Positions 8,477 to 17,127 of a DNA stretch of 64,000 nucleotides are shown here, piece by piece. Position 1 is the stretch's first letter; the number at the start of each line of letters is the position of its first letter. Location of the stretch: the NCBI GenBank assembly GCA_963843805.1, contig CAWJLY010000001.1:310001-374000 (forward strand), given 5' to 3'. Source of the DNA: Ideonella_A sp963843805 (lineage in GTDB: Bacteria > Pseudomonadota > Gammaproteobacteria > Burkholderiales > Burkholderiaceae_C). The position numbers were made by a program, and so were the translations under genes. The notes below the pieces were generated by a model. The model saw nothing but the letters and a program-made list of their open reading frames with translations, had not been told where the DNA came from and did not search any database.

Positions 8477-10070
8477 ATGGAATCGCCGCTGCGCCCCTCG
8501 ATACAACAAGGCATTGCCGCGCTCGGCAACGGGTCGGCCGCACAGACCAGCGGCGATGCCTTCTATTCGGCACTTTCCGCGCGCGATGCGCGCTTCGATG
8601 GTCGATTGTTCGTCGGAGTCCGTTCGACCGGAATCTATTGCCGCCCGATCTGCAGGGTGCGTACGCCGAAGCGGCAGAACTGCCGCTTCTTTGTATCGGC
8701 GGCCCAAGCCGAAGCGGCGGCATTCAGGCCTTGCCTGAAATGCAGGCCCGAACTGGCTCCCGGGGATGGCCAGCCGTGGACCGTGATGGACGCATCGCGC
8801 ACCTTGGCCCGACAAGCGTCGCAACTGCTCGACAACGGCAGCGCCGCCGGCGATGCGAGTGGCATGGCGGCTCTGGCGGCGCGCCTGGGCATCAGCGACC
8901 GCCATCTGCGCCGAATCTTCATCGCCGAACACGGCGTGACCCCGTTGCAATATCTGCAGACGCGGCGCCTGCTGCTGGCCAAACAACTGTTGACCGAGAC
9001 AAGCTTGCCGATCACGCAGGTCGCACTGGCCAGCGGTTACCGCAGCCTGCGCCGCTTCAATGCCGTCTTCGCCGAGCGCTACCGACTCAACCCGGGCCGA
9101 TTGCGGACCGAACGCGGCGGCGCCAAGCTGGCCAGCAACAAACGAAATCGCCGTTCGGCTCACTTACCGCGAGCCGTATGACAAGGCGCGACTGCTTGCC
9201 TTTTTTTCGCAGCGCGCCATTGCCGGCATCGAAGCAGTCGATTCGACCGGCATTCGACGCAGCCTGCGAGCCGAGGCGCTGGCAATCGATCCGCCGAGCC
9301 CGGCCGGCTGGATCGAGGCCCGCTTCGACGCGCTGCGCCCGTTGGTGCATCTCCGATTTTCGAGCTCGCTGCTGGTTCACAGCAGCATGCTGATCGGCGC
9401 GGTGCGGCGCTGGCTCGACCTCGATTCGCAACCCGACGCCATCGACGCCGCGCTGCGCGATTTGCCCGGCGAGCCCGGGCTGCGGCTGCCCGGAGGGATC
9501 GATGCCTTCGAACTGGTGGTGCGCGCGATCCTCGGTCAGCAAGTGACGGTGGCCGGCGCGCGGACCCTGGCCTGCCGGCTTGTCGAGCGCCACGGGCAAG
9601 CCATCGAAACGCCCTGGGCGACAACGATCACACGCTGCTTTCCAGATCCGCAGATCTTGGCCAGCGCGTCGGTCGACTCGATTGCGGGTCTTGGCATCAT
9701 TCGCAGCCGGGCTTTGGCGATCGTCACGGTTGCCGCGGCCTGGCCGCGCCTGCGCCACGCGATGGCCCCGGGATCGTCGCCGCCGGCCCTGATCGATACC
9801 TTGTGCGCGCTGCCCGGTATCGGGCCCTGGACGGCGCATTACATCGCGATGCGGGTACTGGCGTGGCCCGACGCGTTTCCGCCAGGCGATGTCGCGGTGC
9901 TGAAAGCGATCGATGCGATCGGTGCGGACGCTGCATCGACAGCGACGTTGAACACCCGGCGCCGGGCCGCCGAACAAATGGCGAAGCAATGGCAGCCTTG
10001 GCGCAGCTATGCCGTGCTGCGCCTTTGGAACAGCCTGGACACTGGCAAAAAATCGAAGGAAGCTCCATGA
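8477..10070 (+). CDS. alkA: Ada-type zinc domain / AraC HTH / AlkA 3-methyladenine glycosylase fusion (one frameshift near 9140)
   Basis: A DNA alkylation repair protein with three parts. Residues 25-95 are an Ada-like zinc domain (Cys55, Cys59, Cys86, Cys89). Next is an AraC-type HTH region with ISDRHLRRIF and YRSLRRFNAVF. The C-terminal half is AlkA: an N-terminal beta domain, then the HhH motif LCALPGIGPWTAHYIAMR and the catalytic Asp in FPPGDVAVLKA. The zinc/HTH half and the AlkA half lie in different frames, and one extra base near 9140 accounts for this. Without it the protein is 530 residues, as expected for this known fusion. It probably senses methyl phosphotriesters and excises alkylated bases. 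Its stop overlaps the ogt start (ATGA). Confidence 0.88.
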
Positions 10071-10628
10071 CGACAAGCCTTTCCAACTTGCCCCGCCACC
10101 TCAGCGCGCAATTGCGTTGGCAGTCGCCGCTGGGCGACCTGCTGCTGGCCCGCACACCCGTCGGGCTTGCCGGGGTCTGGTTCGCCGGTCAGAAAGATCA
10201 CCCGGGCGTTGTCGACGCGCCGGTCGTCGACGACGATCCGGTGCTGAACACAACGGCCCGTGAACTGGCGGCCTATTTCGCCGGCGAGCCAGCCCGCTTT
10301 ACGCAGGCGCTCGACTTGCACGGCACGGTTTTCCAGCGCGCAGTCTGGCACGCGCTGCTGCAGATCAGTGTCGGCCGGACCTGCAGCTACGGCGCAATCG
10401 CGCGTGCCGTCGGCTCGCCGAATGCGGTTCGGGCCGTCGGTTCGGCGATCGGCAAAAACCCGGTGTCGGTGATCGTGCCATGCCACCGGGTGATCGGCAG
10501 CAGTGGCGCCTTGACCGGTTATGCCGGCGGGCTCGACCGCAAACGGGCTCTGCTGCGACCTCGAAAGCGTGGACGGGGCGCGAACCCGGCGGAGCTCTCC
10601 CGCGTGCGCTGCGCACGCCATGCCATGA
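10067..10628 (+). CDS. ogt: Methylated-DNA-protein-cysteine methyltransferase (one frameshift near 10556)
   Basis: Ogt transfers the methyl group from O6-methylguanine to its own Cys139 in VIVPCHRVIG, a suicide repair reaction. As written, the frame runs on past the family's normal end and fuses to the downstream permease. Removing one base at about 10556 (a C between two CTG codons and GAC) restores RALLDLE, then a stop at 10626-10628 that overlaps the permease ATG by four bases. The corrected product is 186 residues. Tight overlap with alkA on one side and the EamA gene on the other indicates a single transcript. Confidence 0.88.
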
Positions 10629-11545
10629 GGCCTCGCGACCTGCTCGAATTGATCTGCCTGGCAGCCCTGTGGGGTGCATCGTTCCTGTTCATGCGCATCG
10701 GCGCGGCAGCCTTCGGCGCGGTGGCGCTGGCGGCGCTGCGTGTCGCCGGTGCAGCGCTGGCGCTGCTGCCCTTCGTCGTCTACCGGCGCGAGCTCGGCGT
10801 CTTGCGAAAGCATTGGAAGCCGATCCTGTTGCTCGGCATCACCAATTCGGCGATTCCGTTTCTGGCTTTTGCCTATGCGCTGCTGACGATCACCGGCGGT
10901 CTGAGCAGCATCTTCAACGCAGCCTCGCCCTTGTTTGCCGCCGCCATCGCCTGGCTGTGGCTGAACGATCGCTTGAACGGCTCACGCACCATCGGCCTGC
11001 TGATCGGTTTTGCCGGCGTCATCGGCCTGGTTGTGAGCAAATCGGGAATCGGCTCTGCAGCGGGTGGTGGTGACGCCTCGACGCTGCTTGCCGTGCTGGC
11101 CTGCATCGTCGCGGCTGCGGCGTATGGCTTCTCGGCCAATTTCACCAAGCGTTATCTGACCGGCGTCGCACCGCTGGCAGTAGCCGCTGGCAGCCAGTTG
11201 TCGGCCACCTTGGTGCTGGCCGTTCCGGCCGTCGCATGCTGGCCGCAGGACACGCCGGGTTCGTCGGCGTGGGCATCGCTGGCGGTGCTGGCGGTCTTCT
11301 GCACCGCCCTGGCCTATGTGATGTTTTTCAGGCTGATCACCAGCGTCGGTCCGGCGAACGCCATCACGGTGACGTTCCTGATTCCGGCCTTCGCGGTCGG
11401 TTGGGGCGCGATCTTTCTCGGTGAGCAGGTCACGATCGAGATGTTGATCGGCTGCGCGGTGATCCTGTTCGGCACGGCGATGGCCGTCGGCGTGCTGAAA
11501 CTGCGTGGCTGGCACGCTGACAGCGCTGATCAGGCGGCGAGGTAG
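10625..11545 (+). CDS. EamA/DMT-family membrane transporter
   Basis: A 306-residue inner-membrane protein with about ten hydrophobic helices arranged as two EamA repeats (residues about 10-145 and 155-290). It begins MRPRDLLELICLAALWGASF, and the second repeat ends LGEQVTIEMLIGCAVILFG. The drug/metabolite transporter superfamily exports or takes up small molecules, and no substrate can be inferred here. Co-transcription with alkylation repair genes may be only positional. The last 16 bases overlap the end of the convergent small gene on the other strand. Confidence 0.85.
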   Translation: MRPRDLLELICLAALWGASFLFMRIGAAAFGAVALAALRVAGAALALLPFVVYRRELGVLRKHWKPILLLGITNSAIPFLAFAYALLTITGGLSSIFNAASPLFAAAIAWLWLNDRLNGSRTIGLLIGFAGVIGLVVSKSGIGSAAGGGDASTLLAVLACIVAAAAYGFSANFTKRYLTGVAPLAVAAGSQLSATLVLAVPAVACWPQDTPGSSAWASLAVLAVFCTALAYVMFFRLITSVGPANAITVTFLIPAFAVGWGAIFLGEQVTIEMLIGCAVILFGTAMAVGVLKLRGWHADSADQAAR

Positions 11546-11859
11546 AACTGCAGCCAGCCATCGAGCGGCAAATCCGATGGCATGCCTTCGGCGATGTCCA
11601 GACCCTGCGACAGCTCCCAGGTTGAATCGAACCAGCCGCTCGGCAATATCTCGTCGGTGTCTTGTGCATTCAGTGCCATCTCACGGTTTCCCAAGCGACG
11701 CAGGGCGATCAGTGCCGCGGCCTCGGCATCCATCGCCTTGAATATCGGCACACACCGGCCGAGTCGCCCGGCGTCGGGCAAGCGATGAAGCGCCGGGCGC
11801 CGGCGCGGCAGCTGTTGGTCGAGGCGATTGGCCGGAAGCCGGAAGCCGAGTGTCGTCAT
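11530..11859 (-). CDS. Small hypothetical protein (109 residues)
   Basis: I do not recognise this protein. The ATG at 11859 is preceded by a strong ribosome site (AAGGAGA about seven bases upstream), which supports a real gene and sets the start well inside the longer open frame. The N-terminal half is basic and proline-rich. The C-terminal half is acidic and Trp-containing (GWFDSTWELSQGL near the end). There is no signal peptide, membrane helix or cysteine pair. It is divergent from aat, with about 180 bases between the two starts, and its end overlaps the EamA gene. Confidence 0.6.
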   Translation of the reverse strand: MTTLGFRLPANRLDQQLPRRRPALHRLPDAGRLGRCVPIFKAMDAEAAALIALRRLGNREMALNAQDTDEILPSGWFDSTWELSQGLDIAEGMPSDLPLDGWLQFYLAA

Positions 11860-12043
11860 CGTGTTTCTCCTTCGTGTGGTCGCAGGTCTTCGATGGGCTG
11901 AGGCCAGTTTCGATGTCGCCACCGCAATCGGCCATCCCACCTCGGAAGGTTTCGACGGGCGCACCCCATCGAGGGATGACGCCACAGCCACTGCGCTGCT
12001 GCAGCAGATGCCCGACACTTGACGAGATGGCAAGCCCGCTGCT

Positions 12044-12826
12044 TTGACGACGATGATCACCTGGCTGGTAGAAGACGACGACCTGTTCCCTGACACCGCG
12101 GCCGCCCTGCCCGCCGACTCGGAGGCGCCGGGCCTGCTGGCCGCTGGCGGCAGCCTGACGCCCTCGCGCCTTCACGAGGCCTACAGCCACGGCATCTTCC
12201 CGTGGTTCAGTGATGGCCAGCCGGTCTTGTGGTGGTCGCCCGATCCGCGGATGGTGCTGCAGACTCGCGATTTCAAGCTGTCGCGATCCTTGCGCAAGAC
12301 GATTGCCCGATTCATCCGCACCCCCGGCTGCGAAATTCGCATCGACAGCGCGTTCGGCGACGTCATCGCGGCGTGCGCCGGCAGCCCCCGCAACGGCCAG
12401 CTCGGCACCTGGATCGTCGATCCGATGATCCAGGCTTACCGGCGCTGGCATCAGCTGGGCACCGTGCACAGCGTCGAAACCTGGATCGATGGCGAACTGG
12501 CAGGCGGTCTGTACGGCGTGAATCTGGGCCGCATGTTTTTCGGTGAATCGATGTTTTCGCGGCGCAGCGATGCGTCGAAAATCGCGCTGGCCGCGCTGGT
12601 CTGTTTCTGCCGCGACAACCGGATCGACGCCATCGACTGCCAGCAGAACACCGGGCACCTGGCGTCGCTGGGTGCGGCGGAGTGGCCGCGCAGCCACTTC
12701 GAGCAGCATCTGCGCGCCACCGTCGCGCTGCAAGCCCCGGCCGACTGGACCTATCATTCAGCCATGTGGCGGCATCTGTTGCAAACCGGACCGGACAGCC
12801 GCCCGCCAGAGGAATCCGGCACGTGA
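12044..12826 (+). CDS. aat: Leucyl/phenylalanyl-tRNA-protein transferase
   Basis: Aat transfers Leu or Phe from charged tRNA to proteins with N-terminal Lys or Arg, marking them for ClpS/ClpAP degradation (N-degron pathway, cytoplasm). Family landmarks are PDSEAPGLLAAGGSL-like, AYSHGIFPWFSDGQPVLWWSPDPRM, GTWIVDPMIQAY and GGLYGVNLGRMFFGESMFS. The protein is 260 residues. Its stop overlaps the GTG start of bpt (GTGA), so the two N-degron transferases are translated together. Confidence 0.95.
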   Translation: MTTMITWLVEDDDLFPDTAAALPADSEAPGLLAAGGSLTPSRLHEAYSHGIFPWFSDGQPVLWWSPDPRMVLQTRDFKLSRSLRKTIARFIRTPGCEIRIDSAFGDVIAACAGSPRNGQLGTWIVDPMIQAYRRWHQLGTVHSVETWIDGELAGGLYGVNLGRMFFGESMFSRRSDASKIALAALVCFCRDNRIDAIDCQQNTGHLASLGAAEWPRSHFEQHLRATVALQAPADWTYHSAMWRHLLQTGPDSRPPEESGT

Positions 12827-13578
12827 CCCACCCGAAAGAGCTTCCGCTCGCCACCCTTCAGTTCTACGCCACGGCTCCCTACCCGTGCAGCTATCTGGCT
12901 GGCCGGATGGCGCGCTCGCAGGTGGCGACGCCCAGTCACCTGATTCACGCCGATGCTTATTCGAGCCTGGTCGGCAACGGTTTCCGGCGCAGCGGCATGT
13001 TCACCTATCGGCCCTATTGCGACGGTTGCCGAGCCTGCGTTCCGCTGCGTGTACCCGTGGCCGGTTTTGTGCCGACGCGCAGCCAGCGTCGTGCCTGGAT
13101 TGCTCATTCCGGCCTGCACGCCCGCGTGTTGCGATTGGGCTTTGTGCCCGAGCATTACCAGCTTTACCTGCGCTACCAGGGCGGCCGCCACAGCGGCGGT
13201 GGCATGGATCACGACAGCATCGATCAATACACCCAGTTCCTGCTGCAAAGCCGCGTCAATTCGCGGCTGGTCGAGTTTCGCGAGGCCTCGCCCGATGGCG
13301 GGGATACGCCAGGTGCATTGAAGATGGTGTCGATTCTCGATGTGCTCAGCGATGGCTTGTCGGCGGTCTACACCTTCTACGAGCCCGAGCCCCGAACCAG
13401 CTACGGTACCTACAACGTGATGTGGCAGATCGAGCAGACCCGGCAGTTGCGGCTGCAACACGTCTACTTGGGTTACTGGATCGCGCAGAGCCCCAAGATG
13501 GCCTACAAATCGCAGTTCGGCCCGAACGAATGCCTGGTCGACGGCGAATGGCGGTCGACAGTGGACGTTGCAGCCTGA
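12823..13578 (+). CDS. bpt: Bpt-type aspartate/glutamate leucyltransferase
   Basis: Bpt adds leucine to proteins with N-terminal Asp or Glu, the second bacterial branch of the N-degron pathway, and is related to eukaryotic ATE1. The N-terminal zinc/cysteine region is visible as PCSYLAGRMARSQ and YRPYCDGCRACVPLRV. The C-terminal GNAT-like part contains SAVYTFYEP, SYGTYNVMWQIEQTR and YLGYWIAQSPKMAYK. The GTG start at 12823 is chosen because it overlaps the aat stop and gives the family's normal length (251 residues). Confidence 0.93.
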   Translation: MTHPKELPLATLQFYATAPYPCSYLAGRMARSQVATPSHLIHADAYSSLVGNGFRRSGMFTYRPYCDGCRACVPLRVPVAGFVPTRSQRRAWIAHSGLHARVLRLGFVPEHYQLYLRYQGGRHSGGGMDHDSIDQYTQFLLQSRVNSRLVEFREASPDGGDTPGALKMVSILDVLSDGLSAVYTFYEPEPRTSYGTYNVMWQIEQTRQLRLQHVYLGYWIAQSPKMAYKSQFGPNECLVDGEWRSTVDVAA

Positions 13579-13626
13579 ACATCGGCTTGCTCGGCGTCGA
13601 CAGGCAACGGCAGCAGCAGGAATCGG

Positions 13627-14184
13627 ATGTTCAAGCTCGTCACTCCTTCGGCGAACCACCTTGCCAGCTACGCAGCGGCCCTGACGCGCGGCTGGTCACC
13701 CAACAACGAGCGGTCGGCTGCCGCCGCTGACGAGCTCGAACGGATTGCATCCGACCCTCAGGCATTTGTCGACTCACTCGACGACCGGGAGGCCAAGGGT
13801 CCACCGGTCGCAATGCCGGATGGCTCGTTCGTGCCCCGACTGCCCGGCTTCAGGCGCTGGATGTGGGATGGCGAATTTGCCGGGTCCATCAGCTTGCGGT
13901 GGCAACCTGGGACGATCGAGCTGCCACCCTATTGCCTGGGCCACATCGGTTATTCGGTGGTGCCTTGGCGGCACCGACGGGGATATGCGACGGCTGCGCT
14001 GATCGACATGCTGGATGAAGCGCGCCGCCTGAAGATGCCCTATGTCGAATTGACCACCGATCCCGACAATCTGGCCTCGCAGAAGGTCATTCTTGCAGCG
14101 GGCGGCCAGCTGCTCGAGCGTTTCGACAAGCCGGCGCAATTCGGCGGCAAGCCGGGTCTGCGGTTTCGAATCGCATTGGCGTGA
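13627..14184 (+). CDS. GNAT-family N-acetyltransferase
   Basis: A 185-residue acyl-CoA dependent acetyltransferase. The acetyl-CoA binding loop is VVPWRHRRGYATAALIDML, followed by the typical helix and DPDNLASQKVILAAGG. An AGGAAT ribosome site precedes the ATG. It resembles predicted acetyltransferases of the RimJ/RimL-like group, with an extended N-terminal region. Substrate is unknown. It starts about 50 bases after bpt and may share its transcript. Confidence 0.82.
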   Translation: MFKLVTPSANHLASYAAALTRGWSPNNERSAAAADELERIASDPQAFVDSLDDREAKGPPVAMPDGSFVPRLPGFRRWMWDGEFAGSISLRWQPGTIELPPYCLGHIGYSVVPWRHRRGYATAALIDMLDEARRLKMPYVELTTDPDNLASQKVILAAGGQLLERFDKPAQFGGKPGLRFRIALA

Positions 14185-14211
14185 CGGGGCCATGCTCGAT
14201 CGGAGGTCACC

Positions 14212-14607
14212 GTGTTTTCACATGTCTTTGTCGGCGTCGATGATTTCGATCGCGCGCTCGCCTTCTACAAACCCTTGATGGCAGCGCTCGGCATCGAGTT
14301 CCGCTTTTGCGAGGCCAGCCGCCCTTGGGCCGGTTGGCAATCGTCACCAGACCCGCGGCCGCTGTTTCTGATCGGCAGGCCCTTCGATCGACTCGCGCCT
14401 GACCCGGGCAATGGCAACATGGTGGCCTTCCTGGCAGCCAGTCGGCACGCCGTCGACCAGGCGTTCGAGATTGCGCTGGCGCATGGCGGAAGCTCGGCAG
14501 GCTCGCCGGGCCTGAGGCCCGAATATCATGCAGATTACTACGGCGCCTACTTTCGAGATCCCGATGGCAACAAGCTTGGCGTGGCTTGTCATTTGCCGCC
14601 GGATTGA
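14212..14607 (+). CDS. VOC-family (glyoxalase/dioxygenase-like) protein
   Basis: A 131-residue single-domain vicinal oxygen chelate protein. It begins with the usual beta strand (FSHVFVGVDDFDRALAFYKP) and ends with DYYGAYFRDPDGNKLGVACH, where the metal-ligand positions of the fold lie. GTG start with GGAGG-like spacing upstream. Members range from glyoxalases to antibiotic-resistance proteins, so the substrate cannot be given. It belongs to a run of small enzymes between 13.6 and 15.1 kb on the plus strand. Confidence 0.82.
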   Translation: MFSHVFVGVDDFDRALAFYKPLMAALGIEFRFCEASRPWAGWQSSPDPRPLFLIGRPFDRLAPDPGNGNMVAFLAASRHAVDQAFEIALAHGGSSAGSPGLRPEYHADYYGAYFRDPDGNKLGVACHLPPD

Positions 14608-14675
14608 AAGCCGCGGCGATTCGTGATTTTTCAAGAATCCAGCACCTTCCGAGCCTCAGGCTTCAGGAGCAATCG

Positions 14676-14984
14676 ATGGCCAAGCTGTATGCAATTTACC
14701 GGCAACCCGACGACGTGGCAGCCTTCGACGCCTATTACTTCAGCACCCACGTTCCACTGGCAAAAACCATCCCCGGTTTGCGAAGTTACGAGGTCACAAG
14801 GGGCAACGTCATGAGCATGACCGGCAAACACGAGGTCTATCTGGTGGCGACGCTGGAATTCGATTCATTGGAATCGATCGCTCAGGCGATGGCGTCGGCC
14901 GAAGGGCAGGCTACTGCGGCCGACCTGGCCAACTTCGCATCCGCGGGTGTCGATGTGTTGATGGCCGACACGACAATGATCTGA
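14676..14984 (+). CDS. EthD-domain small protein
   Basis: A 102-residue protein with the dimeric alpha/beta ferredoxin-like EthD fold, recognisable from DVAAFDAYYFSTHVPLAKTIPGLRSYEV. AGGAGC precedes the ATG at 14676. EthD proteins accompany oxidative degradation of small organics, but many copies have no known partner. The GFA remnant follows after nine bases. Confidence 0.8.
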   Translation: MAKLYAIYRQPDDVAAFDAYYFSTHVPLAKTIPGLRSYEVTRGNVMSMTGKHEVYLVATLEFDSLESIAQAMASAEGQATAADLANFASAGVDVLMADTTMI

Positions 14985-14993
14985 TCGGCGGCC

Positions 14994-15080
14994 ATGCACG
15001 ACGGTTCTTGCCATTGCGGCGCAGTCGAACTGAAGTTGCCGGCCACCCCTGAAGTCGCCACGTTGTGCAATGCTCATTGT
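14994..15080 (+). pseudogene. N-terminal remnant of a GFA-family (glutathione-dependent formaldehyde-activating-like) protein
   Basis: The first 29 codons read MHDGSCHCGAVELKLP and onward through LCNAHC, the start of the GFA zinc-binding fold with its CHC pair. After that, similarity ends abruptly and the frame runs antisense into the 3' end of the LhgO-like gene on the other strand. The rest of the domain, including the later Cys ligands, is absent. I read this as a truncated gene left by a rearrangement that brought the LhgO-like gene here. Confidence 0.6.
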
Positions 15081-16225
15081 GCGGATGCGGGTTTCGACGG
15101 CAAGACTCGGGCGCAGACCTCGTCGGCCAACGCCAGACACGAGGTCAAACCGGGCGATTCGATTCCGAACAGATTGACGAGCCCGGGCAGACCATGTCGC
15201 TCGGGGCCATCGATGAAAAAGTCATGCAGCGGTGCTTCGCCGACATCGCCCGGTATTCGCAGTTTCGGCCGCACGCCGCTGTAGTCGGGGCGCAAGGACG
15301 CATCTGGCAGCGCCGGCCAATAACGCCTGATCTCGGCATAGAAGCGATCGGCGCGCGAGGCGTCGACCCGGTAGTCGATCTGTTCGGGTTGGTTGATATC
15401 CAGCCACTCCACGTCGGGGCCGAAGCGGGCTTGTCCGCCGAGATCCAGCGTCAGGTGCACACCCAGGCCACCGGGCTGCGGGATCGGGTAGATCAGACGC
15501 GAAAACGGTGACCTGCCGGCGAGCGAAAAATAGTTGCCCTTGGCAAAGCGGGCTTCAGGCACCAACCCGGCCGCGAGCCCGTCGATCCGCGCAGCCAGCG
15601 AAGGAGCCCACAAACCTGCCGCATTGATGACGATCCCGGCGCTGATCTCCATGGCCGTATCGCCGCCGATCTGCAGCCGATGGCCTTGCGAATCGCTGAC
15701 GATCGACAGCAACGGTGAGCCGAACGCGACCACACCGCCTGCGGCCTCGAGCCCGCCCTGCAACGCCAACATCAACGCATGGCTGTCGATGATGCCGGTG
15801 GATGGCGACAGCAGCGCCGCGGTGGCTTGCAACTGCGGTTCGAGCATCGACAGCTCGGCGGCGGCAATCCAGCGCAGATCGTCAACGCCATTGGCAATGG
15901 CTCGCGCTTCGATGCGGCGCAACTCCTGGCGCTGCGCATCGTCCGCGGCAACGATCAGTTTGCCGCAGCGGCGATAGGGTACGCCGTGCGTCTCGCAGAA
16001 GTCGTAGAGGCGCTGCCTGCCGTCGACGCACAGGCGGGCTTTCAGCGAACCGGCGGGGTAGTAGATGCCGGCATGGATGACTTCGCTGTTGCGTGAACTG
16101 GTGGCGGTGCCGATCGAATCTGCCTGTTCGAGTACGACGGTTTCAAGGCCGGCCTTGGCCAACGCCCTGCCGACCGCCAGACCCACCACACCGGCGCCGA
16201 TCACACAAGCTTCGATTTTCTCCAT
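15074..16225 (-). CDS. FAD-dependent oxidoreductase, L-2-hydroxyglutarate oxidase (LhgO)-like
   Basis: A 383-residue DAO-family flavoprotein. The N-terminal Rossmann motif is VIGAGVVGLAVGRAL. Family landmarks are SSRNSEVIHAGIYYPAGSLKARLC, VINAAGLWAP, LIYPIPQPGGLGVHLTLDLGG and the C-terminal GIESPGLTSCLALADEV. These match L-2-hydroxyglutarate dehydrogenase/oxidase proteins, which oxidise L-2-hydroxyglutarate to 2-oxoglutarate and pass electrons to the quinone pool. The ATG at 16225 is chosen because it starts two residues before the FAD motif strand; the frame is open far upstream. Its 3' end abuts a GFA remnant from the opposite strand. Confidence 0.85.
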   Translation of the reverse strand: MEKIEACVIGAGVVGLAVGRALAKAGLETVVLEQADSIGTATSSRNSEVIHAGIYYPAGSLKARLCVDGRQRLYDFCETHGVPYRRCGKLIVAADDAQRQELRRIEARAIANGVDDLRWIAAAELSMLEPQLQATAALLSPSTGIIDSHALMLALQGGLEAAGGVVAFGSPLLSIVSDSQGHRLQIGGDTAMEISAGIVINAAGLWAPSLAARIDGLAAGLVPEARFAKGNYFSLAGRSPFSRLIYPIPQPGGLGVHLTLDLGGQARFGPDVEWLDINQPEQIDYRVDASRADRFYAEIRRYWPALPDASLRPDYSGVRPKLRIPGDVGEAPLHDFFIDGPERHGLPGLVNLFGIESPGLTSCLALADEVCARVLPSKPASAQ

Positions 16226-16344
16226 GCCACATTTTGGCAAAACGGCGTCGAGCGCCATTGGTGGGGTCAAGCCGCACCAAGGCCGCTCATTTCCACCGCC
16301 CGACCGATGGCATACGCTGCCTTCGAACTGGCGATAATCCCCGC

Positions 16345-17127
16345 ATGGAAACGCCACGCACGTCGATTGCCAGTGACCAGACGTTGCTGCCGCATGCGCC
16401 ATTGCCGGCCTATTACGGCGACGAGGCAGAACACACGCGTTACCTGCGACGCATCTTCGATGCCACCGCAGCCGATTACGACCGCATCGAGCGGGTACTG
16501 GCGTTCGGCTCGGGGCCGTGGTACCGGCGCGAGGCCCTGCGTCGGGCCGGGCTTCGCGCAGGCGATGACGTGCTCGATGTCGGCATCGGCACCGGTCTGG
16601 TCGCCCGCGAGGCACTGCAGTTGATCGGCAAGTCGGGCAGCCTGGTCGGCGTCGACCCGAGCCCGGGCATGATGGGCGAGATCGATCTGCCGGGTGTCGA
16701 GTTGCGCGCCGGCCGAGCCGAGGCGCTGCCGTGTGCAGCGGAAAGTTGCGATTTTGTGTCGATGGGTTATGCGCTGCGCCACATTTCCGACGTCAATGCG
16801 GCGTTCGCCGAATTCCATCGAGTGCTTCGGCCGGACGGGCGCCTGGTCATCCTGGAAATCAGCAAACCCGACGGTCCGCTGGCGCGATCGATGCTGAAAC
16901 TCTACATGCGTGCGGTCGTGCCGTTGATCGCCCGGGTCGTTGCCCGCCAATCCGATACCGCAGAACTGTGGCGTTACTACTGGGACACGATCGAGGCTTG
17001 CATGTCCGGCGACGCCGTGCAGGATGCGCTGCGTACGGCTGGTTTCACGGACGTCCGCTGCGAACGCCAGCTCGGCATCTTCTCCGAATTCACCGGCGTC
17101 AAGCCCAGGATCGACGGCAAGCGATGA
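16345..17127 (+). CDS. Class I SAM-dependent methyltransferase, UbiE/COQ5-like
   Basis: A 260-residue cytoplasmic methyltransferase. SAM-binding motif I is VLDVGIGTGLVAREAL, followed by VGVDPSPGMM and, later, SMGYALRHISDVNAAFAEFHRVLRPDGRLVILE, typical of the UbiE group. It is not clearly the housekeeping UbiE, because it has an extended N-terminus and is translationally coupled (ATGA) to a halogenase-like oxidoreductase. A role in tailoring an aryl-polyene or related lipid is inference from that context. Divergent from the LhgO-like gene, with 119 bases between starts. Confidence 0.8.
   Translation: METPRTSIASDQTLLPHAPLPAYYGDEAEHTRYLRRIFDATAADYDRIERVLAFGSGPWYRREALRRAGLRAGDDVLDVGIGTGLVAREALQLIGKSGSLVGVDPSPGMMGEIDLPGVELRAGRAEALPCAAESCDFVSMGYALRHISDVNAAFAEFHRVLRPDGRLVILEISKPDGPLARSMLKLYMRAVVPLIARVVARQSDTAELWRYYWDTIEACMSGDAVQDALRTAGFTDVRCERQLGIFSEFTGVKPRIDGKR

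Noticed and set aside
16320..16345. A GATAAT sequence just upstream of the methyltransferase as a -10 box
   Set aside because: It lies within a few bases of the ATG and has no convincing -35 box at proper spacing.
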